DNA from: Nakamurella sp. PAMC28650
GTDB taxonomy: Bacteria > Actinomycetota > Actinomycetes > Mycobacteriales > Nakamurellaceae
DNA: 64,000 nt
Assembly (NCBI RefSeq): GCF_014303395.1
Contig: NZ_CP060298.1
Span: forward strand, 3,429,001 to 3,493,000
Reading direction: 5' to 3'
Below the pieces are notes generated by a model. It worked only from the letters and a program-made list of their open reading frames with translations. It was not told the origin of the DNA and searched no databases. Position numbers and translations under genes: made by a program. Position 1 is the stretch's first letter. The number at the start of each line of letters is the position of its first letter. Positions 43,011-52,525 of this stretch are shown here, in pieces.

Positions 43011-44341
43011 GTCACAGCAGCACCGATGGTCCGGAGATCGCCTGGGACGGCGGTGCCGGGCCGGATCCGGAACTCTGGACCCCGGCGGAGATCCGGGCGG
43101 TCGGTATCGGGGGCGGGCCGCCTCCAGCCGCGGAGTCGGCCCTGCGGCGGAGTTGGGCCGGGCTGTTGCGCGTGTTCGAGCCGCCTGACACCGCGGTGAG
43201 CGAGTACGTCGCCAGGGTGGGCGCTGTGGCCGCGTGGCAGGCGATCCGGGAGCGACGGGCGCCTCGGGCTGTGCTGGCCCCGACTGCGGCCAGGACCGAG
43301 CAGGTCACGGCCGATGACCTCGAGACGCTGATCGACGTCGACCTGGCGGCGGCTGCGTCGTGCGGGGCCCGGATCATCGGCGCCGGCGATCCGGAGTGGC
43401 CGGAGGCCGCTCTGATGGCATTCACGATGGCGGCCTCCCGAGGGGTGAAGAACGGTGCCGGTCCGGTTGCTCTGTACGTGCGGGGGCGGCCGTTGTCCGG
43501 TCTTCCGGAGCGGGCGTTGGCGGTGGTCGGCTCACGGGCGAACACCCACTACGGGCAGCGGGTGGCGGCCGACATCGCGATGGGTGCAGCCGATGCCGGT
43601 CTGACGGTGATCTCCGGGGCGGCGTTCGGGATCGATACGTTCGCCCATCGCGGCGCCCTGGCCTACCCGGGTGAACTGCCGACGATTGCGATCCTGGCCT
43701 GTGGCATCGACCGGGCCTATCCGGTCGCCAACACCGCACTGATCGATCGGATCGCCCAGGTGGGAGCGGTGATCAGCGAGTATCCGCCAGGTTTCTCCCC
43801 GGCCCGGCACCGCTTCCTGGTGCGGAACCGGCTGATCGCCGGACTGGCCGCAGGCACCGTCGTGGTGGAAGCCGGTCGTCGATCCGGCACGCTGTCGACC
43901 GCGAGCGCGTCCGACGCTCTGGGGCGGGTGCTGATGGCAGTGCCAGGTCCGGTGACCTCGGCGTTGTCGGTTGGCTGTCACATGCTCCTGGCCAGCGGAA
44001 AGGCGGTGCTGGTGACCAGTTCCGAGGATGTCCTCACGGCCCTGGGGGAGAAGACCGTGCCGGCTCCACTACGGGGCAACAGCGTGGTCGTCGGTCCCGG
44101 GACGGTGCCGGCGGGTACGGCCGAGCCGTCGGACCGGCACCCGACGGACGGGCTGGATCCGGAGGTGGCCAAGGTCTACGACGCGCTCCCTGCGCGGGGG
44201 ATCCGCACGGTCGCGCAACTGTCCGTGGAATCGGCGATCGGTCCGGGCCAGGTGATGGCGGCGCTGGCCAGGCTGGAGTTGCATGATCTGGTCCGCCGTC
44301 AGGAGGGGGCCTGGCGCCGCCGGCGGAAGTCCGATACCTGA
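43004..44341 (+). CDS. dprA: DNA-processing protein DprA
   Basis: 445 residues from ATG 43004, overlapping comM. An N-terminal about 150-residue extension/SAM-like region leads to the Rossmann DNA-binding core: LAVVGSRANTHYGQRVAADI, LTVISGAAFGIDTFAHRGAL, FSPARHRFLVRNRLIAGLAA, VVVEAGRRSGTLSTASASDA. A C-terminal winged-helix (DPEVAKVYDALPARGIRTVA) is present. Binds ssDNA and loads RecA during transformation in species where it was studied. Confidence 0.94.
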   Translation: MVSHSSTDGPEIAWDGGAGPDPELWTPAEIRAVGIGGGPPPAAESALRRSWAGLLRVFEPPDTAVSEYVARVGAVAAWQAIRERRAPRAVLAPTAARTEQVTADDLETLIDVDLAAAASCGARIIGAGDPEWPEAALMAFTMAASRGVKNGAGPVALYVRGRPLSGLPERALAVVGSRANTHYGQRVAADIAMGAADAGLTVISGAAFGIDTFAHRGALAYPGELPTIAILACGIDRAYPVANTALIDRIAQVGAVISEYPPGFSPARHRFLVRNRLIAGLAAGTVVVEAGRRSGTLSTASASDALGRVLMAVPGPVTSALSVGCHMLLASGKAVLVTSSEDVLTALGEKTVPAPLRGNSVVVGPGTVPAGTAEPSDRHPTDGLDPEVAKVYDALPARGIRTVAQLSVESAIGPGQVMAALARLELHDLVRRQEGAWRRRRKSDT

Positions 44342-44365
44342 CGGCCGGCCGGACGAGCGGTTGCC

Positions 44366-44460
44366 ATCAATTGCCGTCCGCCGCAATTGACGCTAATCCG
44401 GTCGGACTTGGCCGCCCTTATCATTCAATTCCGAACGGCCAGGTCGATAGTCAATTGCTA
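44366..44460. promoter_or_regulatory. A/T-rich upstream region with repeated CAATTG
   Basis: CAATTG occurs at 44368-44373, 4484-type spacing again at 44384-44389, and at 44452-44457, with CAATTC at 44426-44431. GCAATTGAC and GTCAATTGC form a distant inverted pair. These are rare A/T clusters in this genome and sit before the Lsr2-like gene, whose family prefers A/T-rich DNA, so self-binding is possible (inference). Confidence 0.35.
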
Positions 44461-44515
44461 TCGTGATCGTGTTAGTGTCGCAGGTCTTGACCGGCTCGAC
44501 GACAGGAGTTATCCA

Positions 44516-45016
44516 GTGGCCCGCAGACGCGTGGAAATCATCAGCAGCGACTTGACCGGTAAGGAGATCGCCAAGGCCGAGGAGGTGGCCGAAATACGGG
44601 TTCTCCGTCATCCACTGATCGACTCACCGGTGCGTCTTGATGCCTATGTATTGGAGGTGGCCAACCTGGAGGGGACCCAGCGGGAACTGGTCACCATCGA
44701 ATTGGCGTTGCCCAACACCCCGGCCGAACGAATCGTCCTGGATCGTGCGGAGTTCGACCAGCTCTTCAAGAACGACGTCGAGCAGGTGCTCGCGGAGGCC
44801 GAGGCCTACCACCAGGAAGGCGCCTCGCCGGAGCCAAGGCGCAGGGGCCGGCCGGTCGGCAGTTCCTCGAAGGCGTTCTCGGCCACGCCGAGCATGGGAC
44901 GCGAGCAGCGCGAGGCCATTCGCACCTGGGCGAACGCCAACGGCTTCACCGTCGGCGACCGCGGACGCATTGCCGCCGGCATCATCGAGGCCTTCGACGC
45001 AGCGCACCAATCCTGA
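44516..45016 (+). CDS. Lsr2-like DNA-binding protein with a divergent N-terminal domain
   Basis: 166 residues from GTG 44516 with AGGAG seven bases upstream. The C-terminal 40 residues are an Lsr2 DNA-binding domain: MGREQREAIRTWANANGFTV, then GDRGRIAAGIIEAFDAAH, including the RGR minor-groove hook. Preceding it is a basic linker RRRGRPVGSSSK (an AT-hook-like Arg-Gly-Arg-Pro). The N-terminal about 100 residues (VEIISSDLTGKEIAKAEEVA; ANLEGTQRELVTIELAL) only partly resemble the canonical Lsr2 dimerisation domain, and the protein is about 50 residues longer than Lsr2 itself. A nucleoid-associated or xenogeneic silencing role is likely. Confidence 0.85.
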   Translation: MARRRVEIISSDLTGKEIAKAEEVAEIRVLRHPLIDSPVRLDAYVLEVANLEGTQRELVTIELALPNTPAERIVLDRAEFDQLFKNDVEQVLAEAEAYHQEGASPEPRRRGRPVGSSSKAFSATPSMGREQREAIRTWANANGFTVGDRGRIAAGIIEAFDAAHQS

Positions 45017-45022
45017 CCGGAC

Positions 45023-45050
45023 GGCCCGATCGGGGAGACCTGATCGGGCC
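45023..45050 (+). terminator. hairpin after the Lsr2-like gene
   Basis: GGCCCGATC (45023-45031) pairs with GATCGGGCC (45042-45050), perfect 9-bp stem, ten-base loop, six bases beyond the stop. No U tract. Confidence 0.6.
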
Positions 45051-45245
45051 CCGATCAGGGTCGGCCGGCGATGGCGAAGGTTGCGATAGGGACCCTGTGG
45101 TGGGAAACACAGGGTCGCGCTCGCAAACCCAGGATGCTCGAGGCGTCTTCTTCGTTGTAGGACAGAAGAAGAATCTCCACCGTCCAAGCCCGGGCGGCGG
45201 GTCGCGCGAACACCTCGCACCAGAGCAACGAAGGAACTCCCCGCA

Positions 45246-45389
45246 ATGTCAGGCGTTTTGAAGTCCATGTCCCACCGTCGTGAAGCTGCCCGCCGTGAGC
45301 GGCGCATGTGGCGGATGATCAACGAATCGACTTCGTCGATGCGTAACGAGCTCATCGAGATGCGCGACCGGCAGATTTTCGGTCACTGA
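45246..45389 (+). CDS. small basic protein, 47 residues
   Basis: ATG 45246 follows GAAGGAAC at proper spacing. The product is short, highly charged and Met/Arg-rich (SHRREAARRERRMWRMINES, then RNELIEMRDRQIFGH). It resembles small Arg-rich proteins seen in other actinobacteria near this locus, but no function is known. The 230 bases upstream hold only the terminator of the Lsr2-like gene. It lies 110 bases before xerC. Confidence 0.65.
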   Translation: MSGVLKSMSHRREAARRERRMWRMINESTSSMRNELIEMRDRQIFGH

Positions 45390-45499
45390 CCGAACACCCG
45401 GCTGAGCCGCACACCGAACAGTCGACTGATGCGGGACAGTCGACTGATTCCGGCGCGCCGCGCTTGACCTTCGTGGCGCACCTGCAGCACCTTCGGGAG

Positions 45500-46462
45500 A
45501 TGGCCGTCCGCCGCTCCACCGAGTCGATCGTCGACGAGCTCCCGCCCCTGCTCGTCGACGCGCTCGACGGCTACCGCCGTTACCTCAGGTCCGAGCGCAA
45601 CCTCTCCCCCGCCACGGTCGCCGGGTACACCGCGGACGTGGCCTCCCTCCTGGATCATCTGACGCGCCTGCAGCCCTCCGACCGACGGATGTCGGTCGGC
45701 ATCGCCGATCTGGACCTGGCCACGTTGCGCAGCTGGCTGGCCAAGCTGCGGAGCACGGGAGCGGCCCGGACGTCACTGGCCCGGCGGGCCGCTGCGGCCA
45801 GATCGTTCACCGGATGGGCGGTCCGGACCGGTGCCGTGCGGGTCGACGCGGGCGCTCGGCTCGCCTCCCCGAGGGCCAACAGGTCGCTGCCTCCGATCCT
45901 CGCCGAGGGGCAGGCGCGCGCCATGCTGGCCGGCACGCCGACGCCGGTCCGGGGAGCCATCGAGCTGCGCGACCAGGCGGTCCTGGAAATGTTGTACGCC
46001 ACCATGATTCGCGTGTCCGAGCTCACCGGCATCGACCTCGGCGACGTCGATCGGCGGCGCCGCGTGATCAGGGTGCTGGGCAAGGGTTCGAAGGAACGGA
46101 CCGTGCCGTTCGGGTTGCCGGCCGACCGGGCGATCGGGGACTGGCTGGATCGCGGCCGTCCCATGCTGGCCGGCGATCTCTCGAAACAGGCCGTGTTCCT
46201 GGGTCTTCGGGGCGGCCGGATGGATCCGCGGGCCGTCCGGACCCTCGTCCACGCCCGAACTTCCGCGATTCCCGGCGCCCCGGACATCGGCCCGCATGGA
46301 ATCCGCCACACCGGCGCCACCCACCTGCTCGACGGGGGTGCCGACCTGCGGGCCGTGCAGGAGATGCTCGGGCACGCCAGTCTGGCGACCACCCAGATCT
46401 ACACCCACATCTCCTCCGAACGACTGGCCGCGGTGTACCGCCAGGCGCATCCCCGCGCCTGA
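45500..46462 (+). CDS. xerC: tyrosine recombinase XerC
   Basis: 320 residues if begun at ATG 45500 (in-frame TTG 45464 and GTG 45476 are alternatives; none has an ideal ribosome site). N-terminal SAM-like core-binding domain (ALDGYRRYLRSERNLSPATV) and catalytic domain with the full set: Arg in LYATMIRVSELTGID, Lys in GKGSKERTVPF, His-x-x-Arg in GPHGIRHTGATHLLDGG, His in MLGHASLATTQIYTH with the nucleophilic Tyr. The first motif has MIR where GLR is usual. Chromosomal location before rpsB and the length support XerC of dimer resolution rather than an integrase. Confidence 0.92.
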   Translation: MAVRRSTESIVDELPPLLVDALDGYRRYLRSERNLSPATVAGYTADVASLLDHLTRLQPSDRRMSVGIADLDLATLRSWLAKLRSTGAARTSLARRAAAARSFTGWAVRTGAVRVDAGARLASPRANRSLPPILAEGQARAMLAGTPTPVRGAIELRDQAVLEMLYATMIRVSELTGIDLGDVDRRRRVIRVLGKGSKERTVPFGLPADRAIGDWLDRGRPMLAGDLSKQAVFLGLRGGRMDPRAVRTLVHARTSAIPGAPDIGPHGIRHTGATHLLDGGADLRAVQEMLGHASLATTQIYTHISSERLAAVYRQAHPRA

Positions 46463-46465
46463 GGC

Positions 46466-47041
46466 CTACCGGTCCCACGGCAGCAACCGCACCCGCAGCC
46501 CGCGGAGCAGCCCCATCGGATCCAGGTAGGAGCCGTCCGGCAGACGGGCGCCCCAGTGCAGGCAGACCGCCGGGGCGCAGGAGGAGTGCCCGGCCTCGAG
46601 CACACCGATCACCTGGCCCGCCACCACCGCATCTCCCGGCTGAACCGACGCCGTCACCGGCTCGTACGTGGTGCGCAGTCCCACCTGGTGCTCGATCGAG
46701 ATGACGCCGCGACCGGCCAGCGGCGCAGCATGCACGACGATCCCGGCACCGGCGGCCCTGATCGGGGTGCCCGGGGCGCCCTCCAGGTCCACCCCGCGAT
46801 GTCCCACTCCGTACCGGGTGGCCGGCGGGCGGAACGGCGTCAGGACGGCAACCGGTCCGGCCATGGGCAGCACGAAACCTGTCGATCGGCCGTCCTGACG
46901 ATCGGTCGCCGGGATCGAATGGCCGACGGCGCCGGCGCTTCCGTCACCGACCAGGAGGATCAGACCGCAGACCAGACCGGCGATCAGACCGGCGACGAGG
47001 GAGGAGCGGACGGCATCTCGACGCGAACGAGTCCTGGGCAT
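46466..47041 (-). CDS. M23 (LytM-type) peptidase, membrane-anchored or secreted
   Basis: 191 residues from ATG at 47041. An N-terminal basic stretch and hydrophobic helix (LVAGLIAGLVCGLILLVGDG) look like a signal anchor. The LytM domain keeps the zinc ligands: GVGHRGVDLEG (His and Asp) and CLHWGAR (His in the HxH-like segment, here Leu-His-Trp). Two cysteines (SSCAPAVC) flank the last motif. It faces xerC and precedes rpsB on the opposite strand, a layout shared by many actinobacteria. Probable cell-wall endopeptidase or an inactive LytM regulator. Confidence 0.88.
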   Translation of the reverse strand: MPRTRSRRDAVRSSLVAGLIAGLVCGLILLVGDGSAGAVGHSIPATDRQDGRSTGFVLPMAGPVAVLTPFRPPATRYGVGHRGVDLEGAPGTPIRAAGAGIVVHAAPLAGRGVISIEHQVGLRTTYEPVTASVQPGDAVVAGQVIGVLEAGHSSCAPAVCLHWGARLPDGSYLDPMGLLRGLRVRLLPWDR

Positions 47042-47444
47042 CGCCTGATCGTCCGCGTCGTGGCCTCCTGGCGCGGTACTTCGGAGTCGAATGTGGACAG
47101 CCGGGCGCATGTGCACAACCTGCGCCCCGGAACCCTCGCGGAGCCCACCTTGCCGATTGGCAACCTGACACGCCGATCACGTACGCTGACCTGGCGACCG
47201 ATGTTTTTCATCGGCCGACTACGCACGCCCTTCTGCCGCTGCGGACTTCCCTGACCGGAAGGTTCGCTCCCACCGCACCGGCCGGTGGTCACCGAGGTCC
47301 CGCCCAGGCGGGCGGTGCCCACCGAGGACGTCAGGGCGCACGACCGCCGGTCGAGCGCGACAACCGAAACAGCGCACCTCGGGCACGAATCCGCGCAGGC
47401 GGAAGTTCGGGCGTGCGCAGAAAAAGAAAGGACGGCTGGTCACT
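47042..47444 (+). promoter_or_regulatory. rpsB leader and promoter region
   Basis: 400 bases without a gene. TTGGCA (47157-47162) and TACGCT (47182-47187), spacer 19, form a possible promoter. The following about 250-base untranslated leader contains several G/C-rich inverted segments (for example CACCGGCCGGTG near 47276-47290) that could fold; leaders before rpsB carry S2 autoregulation in other bacteria, not proven here. Ribosome site AAAGGAC near 47430. Confidence 0.45.
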
Positions 47445-48353
47445 TTGGCTGTCGTCACGATGCGCCAGCTGCTGGACGCGGGTGTCCACTTCGGACACCA
47501 GACCCGGCGCTGGAATCCGAAGATGAAGAGATTCATCTTCACCGAACGCAATGGCAACTACGTCATCGATCTGCAGCAGACGCTGACGTACATCGACAAG
47601 GCGTACGAGTTCATCAAGGAAACCGTCGCCCACGGCGGGACCGTCCTGTTCATCGGCACCAAGCGCCAGGCCCAGGAGGCGATCGCCGAGCAGGCGACCC
47701 GCGTCCAGATGCCGTACGTCAACCAGCGCTGGCTCGGTGGCATGCTCACCAACTTCCAGACGGTGCACAAGCGCCTGCTGCGCCTCAAGGACCTCGAGGC
47801 CATGGAGGAGAGCGGTGGGTTCGTCGGTTTCACCAAGAAGGAAATCCTTCTGATGACCCGCGAGAAGGACAAGCTGGCCAAGACCCTTGGTGGCATCCGC
47901 GACATGACCCGGGTGCCGTCGGCTGTATGGATCGTGGACACGAAGAAGGAGCACATCGCCGTCGGTGAGGCTCGCAAGCTGAACATCCCGGTCGTTGCGG
48001 TGCTCGACACCAACTGCGACCCGGACGAGGTCGACTACCCGGTGCCGGGCAACGACGACGCGATCCGCTCCGCTGCGCTGCTGACCAAGGTCGTCGCCGA
48101 AGCCGTCGCCGAGGGCCTGCTGGCCCGTTCCGGTGGCGCTGCGGTCGCCGCGGGTGAAGAGCCGCTGGCCGAGTGGGAGCGCGAGCTGCTGCAGACCCAC
48201 GAGGAGACCGCCCCGGCTGACGCCGCTCCGGCACCCGCTGCCGACGAGGTCATCACCGAGGGCGCGACGGCCGAACTGGTCGCCGACGCCGAGGTGGCCG
48301 ATGCTGCGACCGAGGGCAGCGACACCGCCGCCGGTCTTGCCTCGCTGAACTAG
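47445..48353 (+). CDS. rpsB: 30S ribosomal protein S2
   Basis: 302 residues from TTG 47445. S2 landmarks: [112 protein letters not shown]. An Ala/Glu-rich tail of about 60 residues follows, usual for actinobacteria. First gene of the translation/lipid block with tsf next. Confidence 0.97.
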   Translation: MAVVTMRQLLDAGVHFGHQTRRWNPKMKRFIFTERNGNYVIDLQQTLTYIDKAYEFIKETVAHGGTVLFIGTKRQAQEAIAEQATRVQMPYVNQRWLGGMLTNFQTVHKRLLRLKDLEAMEESGGFVGFTKKEILLMTREKDKLAKTLGGIRDMTRVPSAVWIVDTKKEHIAVGEARKLNIPVVAVLDTNCDPDEVDYPVPGNDDAIRSAALLTKVVAEAVAEGLLARSGGAAVAAGEEPLAEWERELLQTHEETAPADAAPAPAADEVITEGATAELVADAEVADAATEGSDTAAGLASLN

Positions 48354-48360
48354 TCAGCAC

Positions 48361-48393
48361 GTGCCGGGCAGCCCACGACGGGTTGCCCGGCAC
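48361..48393 (+). terminator. 14-bp hairpin between rpsB and tsf
   Basis: GTGCCGGGCAGCCC (48361-48374) pairs with GGGTTGCCCGGCAC (48380-48393), one G-T wobble, five-base loop, seven bases after the rpsB stop. It could be a partial terminator or an RNA-processing/stabilising stem that adjusts S2 to EF-Ts expression. Confidence 0.65.
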
Positions 48394-48499
48394 TGCCATG
48401 TCCGGACCACCGGACCCCGGCATGCACCCCGGCACCATGCACCACCGGCAGCTGGATCAACGAGCTGCCCACCGTCGAGAAGGAAGGATCGCGCCACAG

Positions 48500-49321
48500 A
48501 TGGCGAACTACAGCGCTGCAGACGTCAAGAAGCTCCGGGAACTGACCGGAGCCGGATTCATGGATTGCAAGAAGGCCCTGGAGGAGAACGAGGGCGACTT
48601 CGACAAGGCTATCGAGTTCCTCCGGATCAAGAACGCCAAGAACGCGTCCAAGCGCGCCGAGCGGACCACCGCCGAGGGCATGGTCGCCGCGTCCGGCAAC
48701 GCACTGATCGAGCTGAACTCCGAGACCGACTTCGTCGCCAAGAACCAGGATTTCCAGGATCTGGCGAACAAGATCGCGGCAGCCGCCGCGGCCACCGAGG
48801 GCGACGTCACGGTCGAGTCGGTGCTGGCCGCTCCGCTGGGGACGGGCACCGTCGAGGACGAGATCACCAACGCGGCAGGACGACTCGGAGAGAAGCTCGT
48901 CCTGAACCGGGTCGCCAAGTTCGACGGCCAGACCACGGTGTACCTGCACAAGAGGTCCGCCGACCTCCCGCCGGTCATCGGGGTCCTCGTGCAGTACACG
49001 GGCAGCGACGCCGAGACGGCCCGCGGCTCCGCCATGCAGATCTCCGCGGTCCCCACCACCAAGTACCTCTCCCGCGAGGAGGTGCCCGCCGAAGTGCTCG
49101 AGTCCGAGCAGCGCATCGCCGAGGGCATCGCTCGCGAGGAGGGCAAGCCGGAGGCGGCACTGCCCAAGATCGTCGAAGGCCGGGTCAACGGGTTCTACAA
49201 GGCCGCGGTCCTCGGCGAGCAGAGCTGGGTCCGGGATTCGAAGATGACGGTCGCGAAGGTCCTGGCCGGCGCCGGCGTCGACGTCACCGCCTTCGTGCGC
49301 TTCGAGGTCGGCACGGCGTGA
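48500..49321 (+). CDS. tsf: elongation factor Ts
   Basis: 273 residues from ATG 48500 (GGAAGGA upstream). N-terminal UBA-like motif [20 protein letters not shown], the EF-Tu-contact [20 protein letters not shown], and the C-terminal [20 protein letters not shown] block. Exchanges GDP on EF-Tu. Standard length for actinobacteria. Confidence 0.97.
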   Translation: MANYSAADVKKLRELTGAGFMDCKKALEENEGDFDKAIEFLRIKNAKNASKRAERTTAEGMVAASGNALIELNSETDFVAKNQDFQDLANKIAAAAAATEGDVTVESVLAAPLGTGTVEDEITNAAGRLGEKLVLNRVAKFDGQTTVYLHKRSADLPPVIGVLVQYTGSDAETARGSAMQISAVPTTKYLSREEVPAEVLESEQRIAEGIAREEGKPEAALPKIVEGRVNGFYKAAVLGEQSWVRDSKMTVAKVLAGAGVDVTAFVRFEVGTA

Positions 49322-49333
49322 TCTAGTAGTACC

Positions 49334-49374
49334 GATCGGGATCGGCTGCATCCTGTGCGTGGCCGACCCCGATC
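49334..49374 (+). terminator. hairpin between tsf and pyrH
   Basis: GATCGGGATCGGC (49334-49346) faces GCCGACCCCGATC (49362-49374): 12 of 13 positions pair, 15-base loop, 12 bases after the tsf stop. No U run. Confidence 0.55.
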
Positions 49375-49407
49375 TCTCACGTTCGCACTGGTGAAGACGA
49401 GGCCAAC

Positions 49408-50151
49408 ATGACCGAGACCGAGACCGACCGTCGCCCGTTCCGCCGGGTGGTGCTCAAACTCGGCGGTGAGATGTTCGGCGGGGGCCAGGTCGGCGTCGAC
49501 CCGGACGTGGTCTCCGGGGTCGCCCGGCAGATCGCGGAGGTCGTCGGCGACGGCGTCCAGGTCGCGGTGGTGATCGGCGGGGGCAACTTCTTCCGCGGTG
49601 CGGAATTGAACAGCCGCGGCATGGACCGGGCCAGGGCCGACTACATGGGCATGCTTGGCACCGTCATGAACAGCCTTGCGCTGCAAGACTTCCTGGAACG
49701 CGAGCACCACCTCGACACGCGGGTCCAGACGGCCATCACGATGGGCCAGGTGGCCGAGCCCTACATCCCCCGGCGTGCCCAGCGACATCTGGAGAAGGGC
49801 CGCATCGTCATCTTCGCAGCCGGGATGGGCATGCCGTACTTCTCCACCGACACCACCGCAGCCCAGCGGGCCCTGGAGATCAACGCCGAGGTCGTCCTGA
49901 TGGCTAAAGCCGTCGACGGTGTCTTCGACGCCGACCCGCGGGTGGTGCCCGACGCCAAGATGTTCGCCGAGATCACCCACCGGGAGGTGCTGGAACGCGG
50001 CCTGCAGGTCGCCGACGCCACGGCTTTCAGCCTCTGCATGGACAACTCGATGCCGATCATCGTGTTCAACCTGCTCACCGATGGCAACATCGGCAAGGCG
50101 GTCAGGGGCGAGAGGATCGGCACGCTGGTGTCGACTCCCCGTTCGCACTAG
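49408..50151 (+). CDS. pyrH: UMP kinase
   Basis: 247 residues from ATG 49408. Amino-acid-kinase fold: [20 protein letters not shown] (Gly where Ser is usual in the KLSGE motif), [60 protein letters not shown] and [13 protein letters not shown]. Converts UMP to UDP. Located between tsf and frr as in most bacteria. Confidence 0.97.
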   Translation: MTETETDRRPFRRVVLKLGGEMFGGGQVGVDPDVVSGVARQIAEVVGDGVQVAVVIGGGNFFRGAELNSRGMDRARADYMGMLGTVMNSLALQDFLEREHHLDTRVQTAITMGQVAEPYIPRRAQRHLEKGRIVIFAAGMGMPYFSTDTTAAQRALEINAEVVLMAKAVDGVFDADPRVVPDAKMFAEITHREVLERGLQVADATAFSLCMDNSMPIIVFNLLTDGNIGKAVRGERIGTLVSTPRSH

Positions 50152-50227
50152 TTCCTGCGTACGAAGTAGGTTCGCTGTAGAAGCCACGCCGGCGACACCG
50201 CGCCGGCTGGGACGAAAGGCACCAGAC

Positions 50228-50794
50228 ATGTCCGACCTGATCGACGAGACGCTGTTCGACGCGGAAGAGAAGATGGAGAAGGCGGTCCTGGTCGCCAAGG
50301 AGGATCTGTCCAGCCTGCGGACCGGTCGGGCCAACCCGAACACCTTCAGCCGCATCGTCATCGACTACTACGGTGCCACCACCCCATTGCAGCAGATGGC
50401 CTCGATCACCATCCCCGAGGCGCGGATGGCCGTCATCAAGCCGTACGACCAGAGCCAGCTGGGGTCCATCGAGCGTGCGATCCGCGACTCCGACCTGGGC
50501 GTGAATCCCAGCAACGACGGGAACATCATCCGGATCATCTTCCCGCAGCTGACCGAGGAGCGCCGCCGCAGCATGGGCAAGGTCGCCCGGGCCAAGGGCG
50601 AGGACGCGAAGGTCTCGGTGCGCAACATCCGCCGCAAGGCCAAGGAGACCCTGGACAAGGCCGTGAAGGACGGGGACACCGGCGAGGACGAGGGTGCCAG
50701 GGCCGAGAAGGAACTGCAGATCGTCACCGATCGGTACACAGCGTCGATCGACGAGCTGGTCAGACACAAGGAAGCCGAGTTGCTCGAGGACTGA
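50228..50794 (+). CDS. frr: ribosome recycling factor
   Basis: 188 residues from ATG 50228. RRF landmarks: [100 protein letters not shown]. With EF-G it splits post-termination ribosomes. The stop overlaps the cdsA start (TGATG). Confidence 0.97.
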   Translation: MSDLIDETLFDAEEKMEKAVLVAKEDLSSLRTGRANPNTFSRIVIDYYGATTPLQQMASITIPEARMAVIKPYDQSQLGSIERAIRDSDLGVNPSNDGNIIRIIFPQLTEERRRSMGKVARAKGEDAKVSVRNIRRKAKETLDKAVKDGDTGEDEGARAEKELQIVTDRYTASIDELVRHKEAELLED

Positions 50795-51681
50795 TGGCCG
50801 GCCCGACTTCGCACGACGCGACCTCCGGGGTCCCGCCCGCCTCCCCGCAACCGGCTGCGACCGTTTCGAAGGCAGGCCGGAACTTGCCGATGGCGATCGG
50901 AGTCGGTCTCGGTCTCGGCCTGGTCGTCGTGGTCTGCCTTCTGCTACTGCGCGAGATCTTCGTCCTGGTCGTCATCGCGGCGGTGGTCGCCTCCGTCTGG
51001 GAGATGCGTGCCACGCTCGCCACGGCCCGCGGTATCACCATCACCTGGATCCCGGTGGCGCTCGGGTCGGCGGTCACCATCGCTCTGACCTGGCCCTACG
51101 GACACACGGCACAGATGCTGGGCATCGCCCTCACGTCCCTGGCGGTGATGGGGTGGCGCTTCGGCCGAGGGGCCGACGGCTATCTGGCCGACGTCAGCGC
51201 GTCCATCTTCCTGACGATCTACCTGGGACTGTTCGCCACCTTCGCGACGCTGATGGTCGCCCCGCACGATGGGCACGCCCGGATCCTGGCGTTCCTGATC
51301 ATGGTGGTCTGCTCCGACACCGGCGGCTACGCCGCGGGCGCGCTACTGGGCAGACATCCGATGGCGCCGACGATCTCGCCGAAGAAGTCGTGGGAGGGAT
51401 TCACTGGTTCGGTCGTCACGGCGATGGCCGGCGGTGCGTTGTCTCTCTCGTTGATGCCGGCGCTGCACCACCCCTGGTGGCAGGGGGCGATCATCGGGCT
51501 GGTGCTGGCCTGCGTGTCCACCGGGGGAGACCTCGCCGAGTCGCTGATCAAACGTGACCTCGGCGTCAAGGACATGGGCACCCTGCTGCCCGGCCACGGC
51601 GGCGTGATGGACCGGATGGATTCGCTGCTGCCCTCGGCAGTGGTCTGCTGGGCGCTGCTGACGCTGTTCGTCCCGGTCTGA
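50794..51681 (+). CDS. cdsA: phosphatidate cytidylyltransferase
   Basis: 295 residues from ATG 50794. Soluble Pro/Ala-rich N-terminus, then about eight membrane helices. CDP-diglyceride synthase signature near the end: SLIKRDLGVKDMGTLLPGHG, then GVMDRMDSLLPSAV. SDTGGYAAGALLGRHPMAPT and SPKKSWEGFTGSV are the other conserved cytoplasmic segments. Makes CDP-diacylglycerol for phospholipid synthesis. Confidence 0.96.
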   Translation: MAGPTSHDATSGVPPASPQPAATVSKAGRNLPMAIGVGLGLGLVVVVCLLLLREIFVLVVIAAVVASVWEMRATLATARGITITWIPVALGSAVTIALTWPYGHTAQMLGIALTSLAVMGWRFGRGADGYLADVSASIFLTIYLGLFATFATLMVAPHDGHARILAFLIMVVCSDTGGYAAGALLGRHPMAPTISPKKSWEGFTGSVVTAMAGGALSLSLMPALHHPWWQGAIIGLVLACVSTGGDLAESLIKRDLGVKDMGTLLPGHGGVMDRMDSLLPSAVVCWALLTLFVPV

Positions 51682-51696
51682 CGGCGGACGCCCCGA

Positions 51697-52455
51697 TCAG
51701 TGCGCGGGTCGCCAGCGATCCAGGTGCGGGCCGTCCGGCCGGCAGGTGTAGTTCCGGCCGTCGATGCCGATGCCCGTCATCGTCTTGTTGAGGCAGCCCC
51801 CGCCGTCCACGACCGCGCGCCACGCGAGCGAACCGGTGGCGAAGTTGCGCTGGCAGAAGACGTTCGAGCCGCCGGGGGCGGTGTCCTTCGCGCCCAGGGT
51901 CTGGCACGGCTGCCCGGCTGTCGGCGCGCCCGCCGGAGGGGCGGGGGTCGATCGGGGGGTCGTGGTCGTGGTCGTGGTCGGTGTGGTTGTCGGGGTGGCG
52001 GCGGGTGGTGGCGGCGGGGCGGGCGTCGGGGCGTGAGCAGGGGTCGGGGTGGTGGTGGTCAGATAGATGGTGATGACGGTGGCCGGTGGGACCGACCGCC
52101 GGGGGGTCGCCTTGACGGGGGTGGTGGTCGGCCGGACCGGGCCGAGGACGGCGGACGTCCCCGCCACCCCGACCGACGGGGGCGGAGCTGACGGGGCTGG
52201 ACCTGACGTCATCGGAATCGACGCGGACGCGGACGCAGGCGCCGGAGCTGAAATCGAGGCCTGAACGGACGCCGGGGCCACGGCACCGGCGCTGTCACCG
52301 ACCAGGGACGGGGACGACGGCGCCGACGCGGCCGGGGTGGAAGCGACGGACTGCGACCTGGCGTGATTGCCGATCGTCATGACGGCCCCGACCAACACCC
52401 CGACCGTCACACTCAGGGCGGCCGCGGTCAGAGCGATCCCCATTCGTCCCGGCAA
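51697..52455 (-). CDS. single-pass exported protein with Pro/Thr-rich stalk and Cys domain
   Basis: 252 residues from TTG at 52455 (GGGAG upstream; ATG at 52443 is an alternative). One N-terminal hydrophobic helix (MGIALTAAALSVTVGVLVGA), then about 130 residues rich in Ala/Pro/Ser and Thr runs, then a C-terminal about 65-residue domain with four cysteines (GQPCQTLG, VFCQRN, GGCLNKTMT, NYTCRPDG), probably two disulfides. No family recognised. Divergent from the small zinc-ribbon-like gene, sharing about 70 bases. Confidence 0.65.
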   Translation of the reverse strand: MPGRMGIALTAAALSVTVGVLVGAVMTIGNHARSQSVASTPAASAPSSPSLVGDSAGAVAPASVQASISAPAPASASASIPMTSGPAPSAPPPSVGVAGTSAVLGPVRPTTTPVKATPRRSVPPATVITIYLTTTTPTPAHAPTPAPPPPPAATPTTTPTTTTTTTPRSTPAPPAGAPTAGQPCQTLGAKDTAPGGSNVFCQRNFATGSLAWRAVVDGGGCLNKTMTGIGIDGRNYTCRPDGPHLDRWRPAH

Positions 52456-52525
52456 AGCGACTCCCTCGTTCCCCGATCGTGAGCAAGGCTACCTCCTCAC
52501 TCTGGCACACGGGTACGGTTTTGCT

